From Puccinellia tenuiflora (taxonomy: Eukaryota; Streptophyta; Magnoliopsida; Poales; Poaceae), in NCBI GenBank assembly GCA_012064385.1, contig QRDG01001747.1, forward strand, positions 524,458-588,457: a stretch of 64,000 nt of DNA, in the 5' to 3' direction. Position numbers and translations under genes: made by a program. The notes beneath the pieces were generated by a model that was not told where the DNA came from, searched no databases, and was given only the letters and a program-made list of their open reading frames with translations. Shown one piece after another: positions 21,717-34,160 of the stretch; position 1 is the stretch's first letter, and the number at the start of each line of letters is the position of its first letter.

Positions 21717-24700
21717 TGTGGCACCCCCCCTGACACAAGTCGCCAGAGAGGTGGTCGCCCCGTGCGCCAGCCCAGGATGTCTGGACGCACGTTACGACAA
21801 TGCAACATAGCGGAAATATCATTACACAATCAGGCCCAAAGGGCTACAAATGATTTACATGGCCTTCAAGGCATGAAAAATTATCATGGCCAAGTATGGC
21901 ACGGGACAGAGTTTAACTGGCAGCGGAAGACAAAGATACGGCAACGTCTTGGTGCGGCTCCATTCCACAGGCATCTGGCTGGGCTACTGATCCTAGCACG
22001 CTCTTACTCCATCTCCTTGCTAAGGTAGAAGATGAATCCTCGCCAAAATCTGGCCAAAACACGAGGCCCGTGAGTACATTATTATGCACTCAGCAAGTAT
22101 TGCCCCTCACTACAAACAATCCAACAATCATGCAACAAGATATACACTGTAACTAAAATCCTACAACATGGCAAGTGTACTATAGGTACATGGCATAAAA
22201 GTAGCATGGCATTGACAACCAAACATGTCATAAGCAAGCAACAGGGGTATCACCAGTACAGAGTCCAAGCCAGGTGGGGTTGGATCGTGTACCGGCAATC
22301 ATACAACGAGCTTACCTGTGACGAGTAGACGGGTGTAACAGTTGGTACCAGATCTTATAACTAGTCCTGTCAACACACTCAGGCTTTCAAGCCTCTAGCC
22401 AATTCCGGCTATCAATCCAGCCAACTCTGGCTATCTCCCGGGGCATACACGGTTGATGTTGGCTCTGGCCTAACTATAGGCTTCCAACGCATCACACCGC
22501 CATCCCATTCACCTCACAAGTAACATTCCCTGCAGCATCTTATTGTTCATTTAGTGAATTCAGGTTGTTCACTTTCTTTCAAACAATACTTACGTTTAAC
22601 CTCCGGACTCGACAAAGGACAAATAGTGTGACCGACACTGAACTGTTCCATAACCTAGGAACAAGGCTAGCTGCTAGTTGACACACTCTCGAGAGGTTGC
22701 AGTGACCACCCATCTAGATGCACCTTACTCAGCCGGCACTTTAGGACATCATCCTTAAGTCAAACTCAGCAAGATACACTTACATAACCGTTCACGCTAC
22801 CCAGACACTCCTTGTATAGCTACCAGCATAACTCTATGCCTTATGACGAAGTGAATCCGGCACGTCCCCAACGGATGAGCAACGCCTAGCTCCGGAACCT
22901 TCACAAGACTAGCCCCGACCACAACTATGCAGTATCCGACTAGACTTCCAAGTGGGTAGCATCAAAGGAGGCTTGATAGGTTACATAGGTTACGACCTTT
23001 CCATTTGGGGCGACAGTGGTAGTGCGTTCGATGTTCAGATTGATGGCACTATGGACTGACCCTATCGAAGCTTGGAGGGTTGTTTCAATTTATTCAAGTT
23101 TCAACATAACAAGTCCAAACAACCGGGGTTAGTCCAGCACAACAATCACAATATCAATATCATATACCATCAAGAACAAGGCATTAGCAACGTAAGGTAA
23201 GCACATAACAATAACAACACTGAATAAACATAACACTTGCATGTATAAACAACAACATAACAATAATAATAATACCCGGGTGACTGTGGCGGGCAACCCG
23301 GCCGGTGTCACTCGGGGTTAGTGTTCACAGAATAGTAGCATAATATTTCAAACGGATGACGGTGGCGGGCAACCCGGCCGGTGTCACCGTAAGAGAATGA
23401 ACCGAAAAGCACTCATAAAAATGAGAGAGCATCCATTCCACTCGAGGGTTAATCTCGACGTGGTGTCAGCAATCTCGGCAAAAAGAACCAAATGGAAAGT
23501 CAGCTCCCAAGCGTCGCAGTCCGGGTGGTCTATGCCAACCATATTTGACGGAGGGACAAGGCAAATAACTCTTTTGGCGAATGCCCTCAACCCCGAGGAT
23601 CATAAGACGACATTCGTCCGCTCCTCACCTCGGCGAAGAGGAAAAGAACCAAACAAAGCCCCGCAAGCGCGAGACGCACAATTGTAATAATCCCCCCCCC
23701 ACTCCTTTGACTTGAGGCGGGAGACCCGGCCATTGTCTCGGGAATGTGAGTGTTGCACAGATAAGCAATATAAGGTAGTGCAATAAATTAAAATACGACA
23801 GGATATGCAACATGGCAGGAACAATAATATAAGTTTCATAATAAACAAGAACAACACTCAGGCAAGCATAATATACAGACAACAATATAATCACCCGACC
23901 TAGTATTAAGCAATCAAACAAACAAGCATTGCGGGACGGATCATAGCAAGGGGTTAGCTTGCCTTCGGAGATCGACACCGTTTGGCTTGGAGGGTCACGA
24001 ACATCACGGTTTAGGGTCTCGGTTTGCCGGTACCACGCGATACACCTGGGCATGCATATAAGGGTGCTGAGCATACAAGTATTTTACAAAAATGTAAAAC
24101 CGGTACCACTGGATAGATCCTTTCAAAATAGGAATTTAGAAATTTGAATCACCTCAAACGGTGCTATGGATTGAGAGAAACGAGCGAGCGAAGGATAGCT
24201 ATCTGCCGCACGGCGCAGCAGATAACCAGCTCGGGTTGACTGAGCTGTGCTGTGATGCGTACTTTCCAGAGTACGTTTTCGCGTAGAGAAAACGGATTCC
24301 TCTGGAATACGTCTTCAGCTGAGGAAAACGAAAACTTGGAAATGCGCTGATCAGTTGACTGCTCACCTCGTTAGCTAGCTTTCTTCTAGCTTCACACGTA
24401 CGGGAGACCGACGTCGCCGTCGACCGCCGGCGACGGGCAGCCTGGCGAGGCTAGCCGAAGACCGCGGCATGCTGCCGGAGCTCCGCCGCGCTCGGGGATG
24501 GGTCGAACGCGCCAAGGGGAGGCCGGGGCGTGAGGCGCGTGAGCTCAGCTTCGCGGCCACGGCGGCTTCTCACGGGTGGCCTCTGGCGCCGGGTGCCAGG
24601 GGGGCGAACTCGCCGTCTGGCGGCGGGGATAGGAAGGCGGCGGCGTACCACGGCCAGGGGAGATAGCTTCGGGGTCGGGGACGGCTCCCGCGCGTCGCCT

Positions 24701-26242
24701 GCGAGACCAACTTGCTCGACCGGAGCTTCGGCCATGGCGGCCTTGCTCGGTTGGACGCCGCCGGTGCCGCTCTGCTGCACCGCAAGGCTCGAGGAGCACG
24801 AGTCCGGAGGCTACGCCGCGCCCGGCCAGGAGCTCAAGAACAGCAGGAAGGCTACGGACGCGACGAACACGAGCTCGGTGAGCTCGGTAAAGGCGGCTAG
24901 GTTTCGGGATATTTCGGGACCAGGGTTTTGCGATGAACTGGGCTGGGAATGGTAGACAGGGACAGCAGGAAGTCTTCTCTTCTGGTTTGGACGAGCAGCG
25001 GAGCTACTGGAAGCTTGCGCGAGTCCGTAGACCACGGTATCCATTTCGGTGGTTTTCCACCGAGAGCAACCCTGCCCTAGCGCAAACCAGAGAGGGAGCC
25101 AGGAGGGCGAGAATGAGGTGCAGCTCCCGAAGGGAGGCTCGGCTCTCTTCATATAGGCAGGGGGAGAGTTAGGCACCGACGGCCACCGGTGCAACAACTT
25201 GCCTCCAAGCAATGAATGGCAAGGGATAGGAACGGGGCTGGATAGGGGTGAGGAGCTGGACGCACAGTTCTGCACGAGGTCTACTGCAGCAAGAGATAAG
25301 GCAGGAGCTGGGGTTAGGGCTAAGCAAGTTCGGCTCAAGCCTAAGCGTGTGTACGGGACGTACAGAGCGCGACGTGAGCGGCATCGTGCGTTCCCGGTGA
25401 CTCGGAGCTCTAAACGGAAAACGGGTCGCACCACGGGGTTCGTAACGATGAGAGCAACACAACAAAACAAGAATGACTCCAGGATTCCAAACTTTGCAAC
25501 GCAAGATTTTCCGAAAACCAAATGCACATAAGGTGCTCGACGAAAAGGCCGGGGTCTTGCCCTTCACAGAAAAATCCCAAATTTTCACCACTGCCTAGGT
25601 TTGGTACAAGGAAGGTGTCCAGGAAGTTTGAGCTCAATTGGATATCTAGAAATGTGGTTTTGGTAATGTGTCCGCTAAGCCGCGTACCGACATCGATTTT
25701 CGGCTTACAAAGGAAGTAGGTTAAAAATTGCTCGAATGGGTTTGGGTTCAACGGAAGAAGTGTAGGAAATGCAAAAATATGCAACTCCCTAAATTAAGAG
25801 AATTTTCAGAGGTTACTAGGTGGACTGAATAAATTTGGGATCAGGACCGATATTAACAGTTAACCCCTAAATTGGAAATATTGCATCGGAGTATACAATA
25901 TTTTTGGGTGGGTCATCTAGATAAGGGTAGGGGAATCCTATGGTATTTTGGTAGAATTTTTCCAACTACGGAAATAGGATTTTCTTTGGTGGTGGACCGA
26001 AGGGTTTATCAACGACCGACCGTTTGGGGTTAGGATTTATCGGGTTAAGTCTAAACGAAGGAATTGTCCCGACGGCATAGTGGTTTGCGGGTCACCCGGA
26101 CAAACATGAGAGAGGAAAAAAAAACCTAACTCAAATCGTCTCAATAAAATTTGAAGAACCATTTATTAATACTAGAAAAAGTTTTTTTTTTCCGGTGTCC
26201 AAATATAATTTAAAATTTGGTCTAAATTTTTGGGGTGTTACA
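21717..26242 (-). mobile_element. J 5' LTR
   Basis: It runs from TGTAACACCCC (26242) to GGGTGCCACA (21717) on the minus strand, directly before the PBS. It is inserted in a CACTA transposase reading frame, which stops abruptly at 26243. A promoter for J would be inside it; a minus-strand CCTATATGAAG box is near 25150. Confidence 0.9.
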
Positions 26243-27136
26243 GGGGATGAGCGGAAAGTACCACACAACTTTTCGAGGAGCTTTATTCCTCCCTTTCTTG
26301 TATCGAGCAACCTTGCACACCGGACATGTGGTCTTCTCCGCGTCCCCTTCCCGAAAGATGTAGCAGTCGTTGATGCACACGTGGTATTTTTCGTGCGGTA
26401 GATCAAAGGGGCACACGATTTTCTTGGCCTCATCACAACTTTTAGGACACGTGTTCTCCTTCGGAAGCTTTCTCTGCCAGTATTGCAGACTTGCATCGAG
26501 GCTTACATCGCTCCATTTGTATCTTGCCTTCATCTGCAGAACATCGAGCGCTACTTTCAAGCGGGAGTCATCCGGTTCGCAATCTGGATACAACGGAGTA
26601 TTCGAGTCTATCTCTAGTTGCGCCAGTTTAGATTCCTCTCTTGCGGCAGATCTGGGGTTAGTCGTCTTCTTGAGAAGCAGTTCTTTGAGATGAGGGTCCC
26701 GCACGACTGAAGTTAGCGGTGCCCGCGTGTCCTCGTCTTCCTCCTTTACGTGTTGCTCATCACTGTCTTCTCCAGCATATATATCATGGTTCGGATGAGG
26801 AGGCTCTTGATCATCTTCTTGCACCTCGTTGTCATCATTGACCTGCTGCCATTCCTGATCATTTCCTGCCGCCGCCTCATGGATTTCATCATCATCTTCA
26901 TCATCACTTATCCACTGAGTGTGCCCCTCCATGAAACCACGCCTGAGCAGGTGCTCCAGCAACTGTCCGCTAAAGGGGTCGAGGGCACCCTCTAGTCTGC
27001 ATTTTCGACACGGACATTGTATCATTTTGCGATTATTCCGTAACATGTCTTCTGTCGCGTGCCTCAAGTATCTATTCACGACACGTTCGCTCAAAGTGAC
27101 CATTGTCGCCTGCATGGTGTAGAACAAATAATACAA
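26243..27136 (-). pseudogene. CACTA transposase, N-terminal part
   Basis: The encoded protein would bind the subterminal repeats and catalyse cut-and-paste movement. The frame contains a transposase-associated domain (IQCPCRKCRL, LLRRGFMEGHTQW), an acidic linker (WISDDEDDDE and following), a middle segment with LLLKKTTNPRSAARE, and the start of the TNP2 domain (KIVCPFDLPHEKYHVC, CPVCKVARYKK and VVWYFPLIP), where it ends because J interrupts. The start is probably not the first ATG: minus-strand TCTACACCATGCAG just before GCGACAATGG looks like a splice acceptor, so the first exon lies upstream. The catalytic part is missing, so it is inactive. Confidence 0.85.
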
Positions 27137-27750
27137 TTATTAGAACCATATATATATCGTTTTTCATGAAAAAATTCGGCATGACCTTCCTAGAAATAGG
27201 ACCTAAGAGGGAGTGCCAAAATTTGCCGAGACGGAAATTAATCAACATCCCGGCAAAATATTGGCAACTCATTTCAATTTCACAAAAAATCATTAATTTC
27301 GGTCCATTCCGACAAATTTTGGTCAAACTCCCCTTGCCAAAATCATTAATTTCGGTCCATTCCGGCAAATTTCGGTCAAATTTCACGAAAAATCATTAAT
27401 TTAATTTATTATATAAAAATCAATCCACCGTAATTAGATGACCACACGTACGAGATCGAGTCAAGTTCACCGAGAAATTGATGTGTAATGCTTGTAGCTA
27501 GAACGATGTGTTGGAGAGAGAGAGAGCGAGATAGGACTAGATCTAGAGTTGTGGAGTGAAATCCTTTGCTGGATAGGTTGGAGAGAGGGAGGTGAGGCTA
27601 GATCTATCAACTAAAATAGTTTTTATTGGTTGAAACTAGAGAAAATGATGGGGGGTGGCATTTAATGGAGTAGCAACAATGGGGTGTGAAGAGGAAAGGA
27701 AAGTGCAATAATGGAGAGCAGAAAGGGGGCTGGTCGGGTTAGTGAAAATG
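27137..27750 (-). other. CACTA 5' region between array and transposase
   Basis: This probably contains the first exon, intron and promoter. I cannot place the start exon. A diverged ~60-bp tandem repeat with 'ATTAATTTCGGTCCATTCCG' lies at about 27285-27400, and a GA-rich microsatellite near 27513-27530. Confidence 0.45.
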
Positions 27751-27756
27751 CCAGGA

Positions 27757-28143
27757 AATCACTGGCGAACAAGAGGAACGTTCGCCAGTGGTACGTGCCT
27801 TACCACTGGCGAACCATCTGCGTTGTTCGCCAGTGGTAAACGAGGGCCTGGGGGACCCCAGCGGGATCATCTACCGCTGGCGAACCATGGTTCCTGTTTG
27901 CCAGTGGTACCTAACTTACCGTTGGCGAACAGGAACGTGCATTCGCCAGCGGTAGATGGCCCCGCTCAGTATGCCCGGGTCCGCGTTTACCACTGGCGAA
28001 TCAGTTTTATAGTTCGCTAGTGGTACGTGCCTTACCACTGGCGAATCAGTTTTATAGTTCGCCAGCGGTACTTACCACTGGCGAACACTTTTTATTCGTT
28101 CGCCAGTGAGTGGCTGGCGGCTATAGCCCTTTTCCTACTAGTG
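27757..28143 (-). repeat. CACTA subterminal hairpin array and terminal inverted repeat
   Basis: About a dozen copies of TTCGCCAGTGGTA or its complement TACCACTGGCGAA alternate in orientation, so neighbouring copies can pair as short hairpins with 10-20 base loops. Variants include CAGCGGTA and CTAGTGGTA. The element end CACTAGTAGG lies at 28143. Such subterminal motifs are binding sites for the transposase-associated protein in En/Spm elements. Confidence 0.85.
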
Positions 28144-28146
28144 TGT

Positions 28147-28252
28147 CTTCCTTCTGAAAGTTCTTCTTAAGTGTCTTTTGAAACTCCATTTCACAATCCA
28201 TAGCCATAATCATCATTGATCCTTTGTTGATATATTCTATGAGGTTGGTCAT
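28147..28252 (-). pseudogene. gag: Start of gag of element F, cut by CACTA
   Basis: On the minus strand an ATG at 28252, about 160 bp after the PBS, opens a frame beginning MTNLIEYINKGSMM that contains MDCEMEFQKTLKKNFQK. It ends after 35 codons where the CACTA terminus begins. The position is right for gag of a Met-primed gypsy element. Domain identity cannot be shown from so short a piece. Confidence 0.55.
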
Positions 28253-28408
28253 CTAAAACAAGAGAAGGTAATTTAGAAAGCAATAGTTGAGAAAGGTACA
28301 AGAAAGATATTTGGAAAGATTTGGATTAGAAGAAAATAAAATTTTGTTCCTATGGTCTATCTTATTTCTAATACAAACCTAGGGTTTCGAGCCTACAGGC
28401 AACATTAC

Positions 28409-28420
28409 GCTCTGATACCA
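28409..28420 (-). promoter_or_regulatory. F primer binding site (initiator tRNA-Met)
   Basis: TGGTATCAGAGC on the minus strand, 3 bp after the LTR end, shows that the LTR at 28424-31531 is the 5' LTR of a minus-strand element. Confidence 0.9.
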
Positions 28421-28423
28421 TTC

Positions 28424-31400
28424 TGTAGCACCCTCACTTTGAAAATAAAGAATACATTGTGAATATGCTAGGCCCTGGATAGAGTATGGCTAGCATTCAC
28501 CAACAGGATGTAATATCATGCATAAATGTTAAACGTTATTACATCGCAAGTACGAATGATCCAGAAATAAAGTACTTTATTACAACTTTGCATAGCCGAA
28601 GCTAGCTTAAAATAAATAATGTTCCACAAATATTATTCGGAGTTCAAGTAGCAAATAAATAACAGAGAGCTCCATCATCTTCATGAGCCACTGGCGAACA
28701 TGTTGGTTGTAAGCTCGAAATAGACAAACGTCCTTACTCCTCATCTGAACAACCTGCAACATTAACATTGCAGCCCAAGGAATTTGGGTCAATACCTTGT
28801 GACAGGCTGGCAAGTGTCATACTATGGTGGATATTAGATGGCAAAGACTATTCTACATGCATATTTGGCTGGTGGATTTCATGGCTCTTGCGCAAAGCAA
28901 CTTTTATCCTACACTTGAAAAGATTTTCTTTTAAAACTAACTATTATTGAGATAAACATGGCATGAAAACCAATGTCTCTTCTACCCTTGTTCACCCATC
29001 AAATTTTATTCTGAAATTGGAATGAATGAGATTCTTCTGCCGACCACCTTGCTTAGTTACTCAAATTGTCCATAACTAGGGACACGGCTAAGATCTTAGT
29101 TTTATTTAACTCTCAAGTGTTTGTGGCACTTTCCCCACTAGACTCGATCAACCCATTCTATCCTTAACCCTCATTTAGTGAAAAGGAAAGGAGAAGACCA
29201 AGACGAGACCTTTCTGAAGCACTTTCCCAACCACTACTGGCTTGACCCGTTCCAACCTACATCCCCTACATCTGCTTGTCAAACCGGATTGGTTCCATGC
29301 TACTTACTTAGTCAAGACAGAGCCCATATGACTAGTGGCTGCACTGGAAGTAAACTAGACTTGGAGTGACATGAAATCTCTAATACCCTGGGTGGCAAAC
29401 CACAAGTGCACATACTCAGGTTCACACCATGGAAATGGGTCTGAGTAGCCACTCAACTTTAAACAACCGGTAGAGCAACACCAAATCCACCCAGGTGATT
29501 GATTAATTTAGTAGAATTTTTCTTAACTCATCTACCACAAAACATTCATCTTTGCAGCAAGCCAAACTACTAAATTAATATAGGTCACTAGTCATCTAAA
29601 TCATGTGGCTAACCTAACAGGTTTGCATAGCATAATAACTTTAATAAAAACAGCCTATCATGCATGCTACTGGAAAAATAGTCTACAATGCCATATAAAA
29701 ATAGTAATAGGCCATTCATGAATTTGTGTATGCACTTGCCTTGGTAGTTGTTCAGGTTGTTGCAACACCCACAGCACTCCTGGCACTCTTCACAATCTAA
29801 ACAAGCAATTTGCACAGAATCAATACACAGACAAAATGGCAATACAATAATACATGCATGCATGATGATTTGCTAACACCACAAGTCAAAGTTAAACCAT
29901 TAATAAAATTATTACTTTTTGTTATTTACTATATGCATGATGCTCATGATTTATATTTTAAGTGGTTTTCATTAATTTAAAAACAATTACTATGGTCAAA
30001 ATACCACTATTTGAGTTTTTACAAAACATTAACAATGCATGATGCAAAATTGCAAACTAAAAAAATACTACTAAACAGAGGACACTAAAAGACACACTTT
30101 TGCAGAAGAAATCAATTTAAAATAATGTATAGATTTAAAGATATGCCAAAATTACTCAAATCTCTCATTTGAAATTTGAATAATTTCAAATTGGCAAAAC
30201 AGAAAACCAAGAGTTCTAAAATATTCTACAGGTCAAGAGGTTTTAAAAAATATAAAGTTCATTAAATTTGGCCGAGCCATTAAAAAGATATGATGAAATG
30301 AAGTTTTAGGGACTTTTCTGCAAAACTGCCAAATTAAAATAATTCGGCCAAAAATAAAGAAAAAGGGGGCTGACGTGGAACTGACATGGACGCTGACTGT
30401 GCGCTGACTCAGCGTGCTCTGATTGGTTGATACCGGTTCGGTTTAGGGAATTAAAATGAACCGTACGATCAAGATCTAACGGCTACGATTAAACGCATCT
30501 TGGGTCGGCCAGAGTTAGGGTTCCGGCGAGTGGCGGCGCGCGGCGGCGACATGTCGGCATCTCACGTTCCTAGCGATCGGTGGCATTCTCGGATGCACGG
30601 CTTGTACCTGGATGATCAGCGTGATGAGGCGGTGTCGGTGGCGAGGTGTAGAGCTCCGGGGCGATCTCCTCCTCCGGTGATTGTTCCCCGAAGTTGCGGG
30701 TGGCGGTGGGTGGCTCTGGTTGAGCACGTACGCGTCGATCTGGTGACTGAAAAATTAGGAGATGTTGTCCAGGAGGTGCGCTACGAAGAGATGAAGCAAA
30801 TGGAGGAGAAGAAAGGAGCTGGGCTCGTCGGATAACTGCCGGAGATCCAAAACTCACCGGTGGCAATGGCGGCACGGTGGGCTCACGTTTGAGCAGCCTG
30901 GCGGCGTATCGGCTAGGGTTTCAGAGGGGGAAGATAGAGGGGGTCGAGGGGTTTATATGGACGTGAACGAGAGCAACAAAATACGCGTAAATCGCATGGA
31001 TTTGATCCGGAGTTCGAATCGGATACGGGCGCTGGAGGTTGAGGGGCGATGACGTCAATGCTTGCGTCACCGTGGGGCCCATTGGTCAGAGAGAGAAAGA
31101 AAAAAGAAAAGAGGGAAAGGGAGAGAGGCCGGGTGCGGGGATGATGCTGGGCTGGTCTTGGGCCGGCAGTGGGCTGGCTCGGGTGGCCGCGGCCTTTTCC
31201 ATTTTTTTTTGACAGAAAGTTTTTCTCGTTTTCTTTTCTCTGTTTTCAAAACTGAAAATAAAAACATAGCAAAACTTTTTATAAGAATTTGCAAAAATAC
31301 TTTTTAGAGAGCTTATCCAATTTAGAATATTATGGCATTAGTCTTGCCATAAAATAAAATCAAAATATTTGAAAATTTGGCTAAGGCTGCTTATCACCTT

Positions 31401-31531
31401 TAATGCCATAATTTGGATAAGTAAAATAAAAGGAACAAACCACTAAGATTTAAATAAGCTAAATGCAACAAACAAATGCATATGATGAATGAATGCATGC
31501 TTATGCAATTTTTGAAAATTGGGATGTTACA
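28424..31531 (-). mobile_element. F 5' LTR (~3.1 kb)
   Basis: On the minus strand it runs from TGTAACATCCC (31531) to GGGTGCTACA (28424). It is related over much of its length to the G1 LTR. The 3' LTR and TSD partner are not in the window; the body of F was lost together with the other end of the CACTA. The sense strand holds no convincing gene. A plus-strand (antisense) frame at 29178-29369 has a counterpart in the G1 LTR. Confidence 0.85.
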
Positions 31532-32422
31532 GTTGTGCCTCACAGAGAAGGGTTCCACTTTTTTCCCATTCCAAAGCTGGTGAGGCAAGCTCCTTCTTCC
31601 ACCTCCAGCCAGCCACCCAGCATACCCGTCCACCACCGAAACAGCTGAAGGAGCAACTCTGTAAACACTCTGTGTTCATGAGCTACTGATCTCAAAACCA
31701 CCGGGCTTACGACGCCGCATGCTCGCTCCAAGGACCCGGGGGCCACAACACCGCACGCCGGCTCGATGAACCGGGGATTGCGCAGTCGCCTACCAGCTCC
31801 ACGGACCTGGGACCTTCAACAACAAAAATAACCCCAGGGCCAAGGACCCGGGGGCCACAACGCCGCACGCTGTCTTGACGAACCCGGGGACTGCGCAGCC
31901 GCCTGCCGGCTCCGTGGACCCGAGACCTTCAACGACAAAATAACCCTGGGCCAAGGACCCGGGGGCTACGACAAGGTCTACGCTAAGGACCCAGGGGTTG
32001 CGGTGCCGACACTTGGCTTCGCGCAACCGGGGGCTAAGTCTACGCTAAGGACCCGGGGGCTACGGTGCCGATAGCCGGCTTCATGGAACCGGGGGCTACG
32101 ACAAGGTCTACGGTAAGGACGTGGGGGCTGCGGTGCCGACAGACGGCTTCGCGGACCCATGGGCTACGACAAGGTCTACGCTAAGGACCCGGGGGCTGTG
32201 ATGCTGCCAGTCGGCTTCACGGATCCAGAGGCCGCAACAACAACAAGCCGACTCACTACTCGAGTCGCCCTCCCGCAGAGATAACCGCGCACGACAAAAA
32301 AAATTCTAAGTACGAAGAATTTCGACCCAGCTCGCTACTCGAGTCGGCCCGAAACTCGGGAGGTACACCCAGTGAATACGCTCGAAAGCATGCAAGCTTA
32401 TGTACAGCAGAACATGTCCTAC
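31532..32422 (-). repeat. K segment 1: GC-rich tandem repeats
   Basis: From about 31730 to 32230 imperfect units contain AAGGACCCGGGGGC followed by either CACAACGCCGCACGC or TACGACAAGGTCTACGC. Unit spacing varies from about 45 to 110 bp. It continues across the A insertion into 39930-40631. It lies downstream of the coding part of K on the minus strand. Such arrays accompany large non-autonomous gypsy derivatives in grasses. Confidence 0.7.
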
Positions 32423-34149
32423 TGATGCATGTAAAATGCATACAATGAACTTTGCATTATAATACTCATATTTCAATCATATTTGCATCATATAACGGTT
32501 ATATCATCGTTTTATAATGATTTTGGGAAGATTTCACAGTTTCCTATTTTTCTTGAATTAACCCTGCACTGGCAGAAAACCCTATTTTATATATTTTGAT
32601 GTTTCAGGGACCCAAACGACGTCCAAATGACCTGAAAATTTACGAGCATCAGTTTTTGGAAGGAACAAAGCGTAGGAGCGAAGGAAGCGAAAAAGTGGAA
32701 GCCCGAAGGGCAAAAGAGGTGGGCCCACGCGACCAGATTTCTTGGCCGCGTGGGACCCATCAACTTGGCCCTCGTGGCTCCATTGCCGTCGATCTTTCTT
32801 CTAGAAGCCTCGTCTTGACCTAAAAACAAATATAAAAATAGTCTCCCGACGCCTTTCGGAGGAGAGGCCGCCGAAAACACAGAAACACCGAAACAGAGAT
32901 CTGGAGCTGCATATTGAGGGGGAAAACTATGGCAGAGCGCTGCCGGTGTGGTCTCCATCTCCCCCAACGATATCTCCACCGTCTCCATGATGAAGAGGGA
33001 GTAGTCCACCCCTGGACTATGGGTTTGTGGAAGTAACTTATGTATCTCTCCTCTCTCTTGAGATTCACTAATTAGCACCGTATGAGCTGCTGAACATGAT
33101 TATGGTCATCTATGTAATACCTTTGTGGTGGATCTCTTTATGAGTTAATATATGTTTGAGATTGCAATTGTTTTGTTTCAGTTATGAAAGTAGATGCATA
33201 TTATGTACCCCGTTCTTGTCTACTTGTATTGATCAAGCATGTTTATGAGAGCGTGTGTGGGGGAACGTGTGCATTAGTTGGAGTAATGAGGGGGTGGCTA
33301 GTACGGTGAAAGTGAGAGAAGTTCCGCGATCCACTTGGGTATTTTTAGCTTACTTTGTTGCCTCACTAGGGATACAGAAAAATACCATGCTATCGGAGGT
33401 GTGGGTGTGAACATTGCCACTTCTCCATGACTAGATCTAGCATGCTCTTATTTTAACTTCATGTCATAAGACTTAAAGCTATACTCTGATTTATCTTAAT
33501 TACCGAGGTGCTAAGATTTAATTCACATCTTGGTGGAGTATAAGATAGATTAATAAACAAAACATCTTTATGTTAGGATGTGATGCCCATATAATTAGTA
33601 ACTTGTCATGAAACCTTTTTGTTGCAATCTCATATGTCAATTCTAGTGTTCCATTATCTACCACTTTATTAAAGAGAGAGTGCATTTGTGAAACCATGAA
33701 CCCCGGTCCATTTTTAATCATAAGAAACACCTTTCCAACAACTTATAAGAATTTTCCATTTTCTGCCATTTAAAAATCCGAAAATACAAAAACACTTTTA
33801 TATCTTGCATTCACAATACAAAACCCAAAAATATCATCCATCATTGTTTCCATCATCCTTGCACATTTATTTATCATCATTGCATATTTATTTCTTGTTT
33901 GCATTTGTTATATTTTCATATCATTCTCACACCTTGTGCTTGACAACCACTTGGTGAGGTTGAGGGCACAAAACAATTTACTTTGTTTTGCATGTTTTCA
34001 AGAGAAGGATAAGAAGATAAATCTTTCGCTACTGATTCCCCGAGAGTTCGATATTAAACCCTCGAGTCACCCCTCGTGGGGAAACCGTCTTTCCTATACT
34101 ACACACTCTGCGCTTGGAGTCTCAACCTAAGCTAAGTTCAAGGCCATCA
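32423..34149 (+). mobile_element. A 5' LTR
   Basis: Starts TGATGCATGTAAAATGCATA with two ATGCAT palindromes 5 bp apart and ends GGCCATCA. A TATA-like box (ATATAAAAATAG) at about 32829-32840 is also present in the 3' LTR near 38611. ORFs inside are duplicated in the other LTR and have no known domain. Confidence 0.92.
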
Positions 34150-34160
34150 AAGACGTTTTC

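Larger units (their letters stand above)
15296..26242 (-). mobile_element. Element J: large non-autonomous LTR element (LARD-like)
   Basis: Two nearly identical LTRs of about 4.5 kb flank only 1.9 kb of internal sequence. On the minus strand the order is LTR (26242-21717), Met-tRNA PBS, internal ORF, PPT, LTR (19824-15296). No gag, RT or integrase is present, so it must be mobilised in trans. The shared PPT-adjacent 19-bp dyad and TGTAAC ends point to G1-type gypsy elements as helper. The flanks do not show a target duplication: ACGCT left, GGGGA right, and the two sides belong to different disrupted elements (I and a CACTA). Confidence 0.85.
26243..28143 (-). mobile_element. CACTA (En/Spm-type) transposon, truncated
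   Basis: The minus strand begins with the terminus CACTAGTAGGAAAAGGGC (28143 inward), followed by a hairpin-forming subterminal array and the N-terminal part of a TNP2-type transposase. A 3-bp TGT next to the terminus (28144-28146) may be the target duplication, but the other end is missing because the element is cut at 26243 by J. It is inserted in the gag start of element F. Confidence 0.85.

Noticed and set aside
27757..28122. Regular repeats considered as a CRISPR-like array
   Set aside because: Units alternate in orientation, spacers are short and similar, and the array abuts a CACTA terminus in a plant genome.
30500..30835. GC-rich 111-codon ORF in the F LTR
   Set aside because: GC-rich LTR segment with equally long frames on both strands; no domain.
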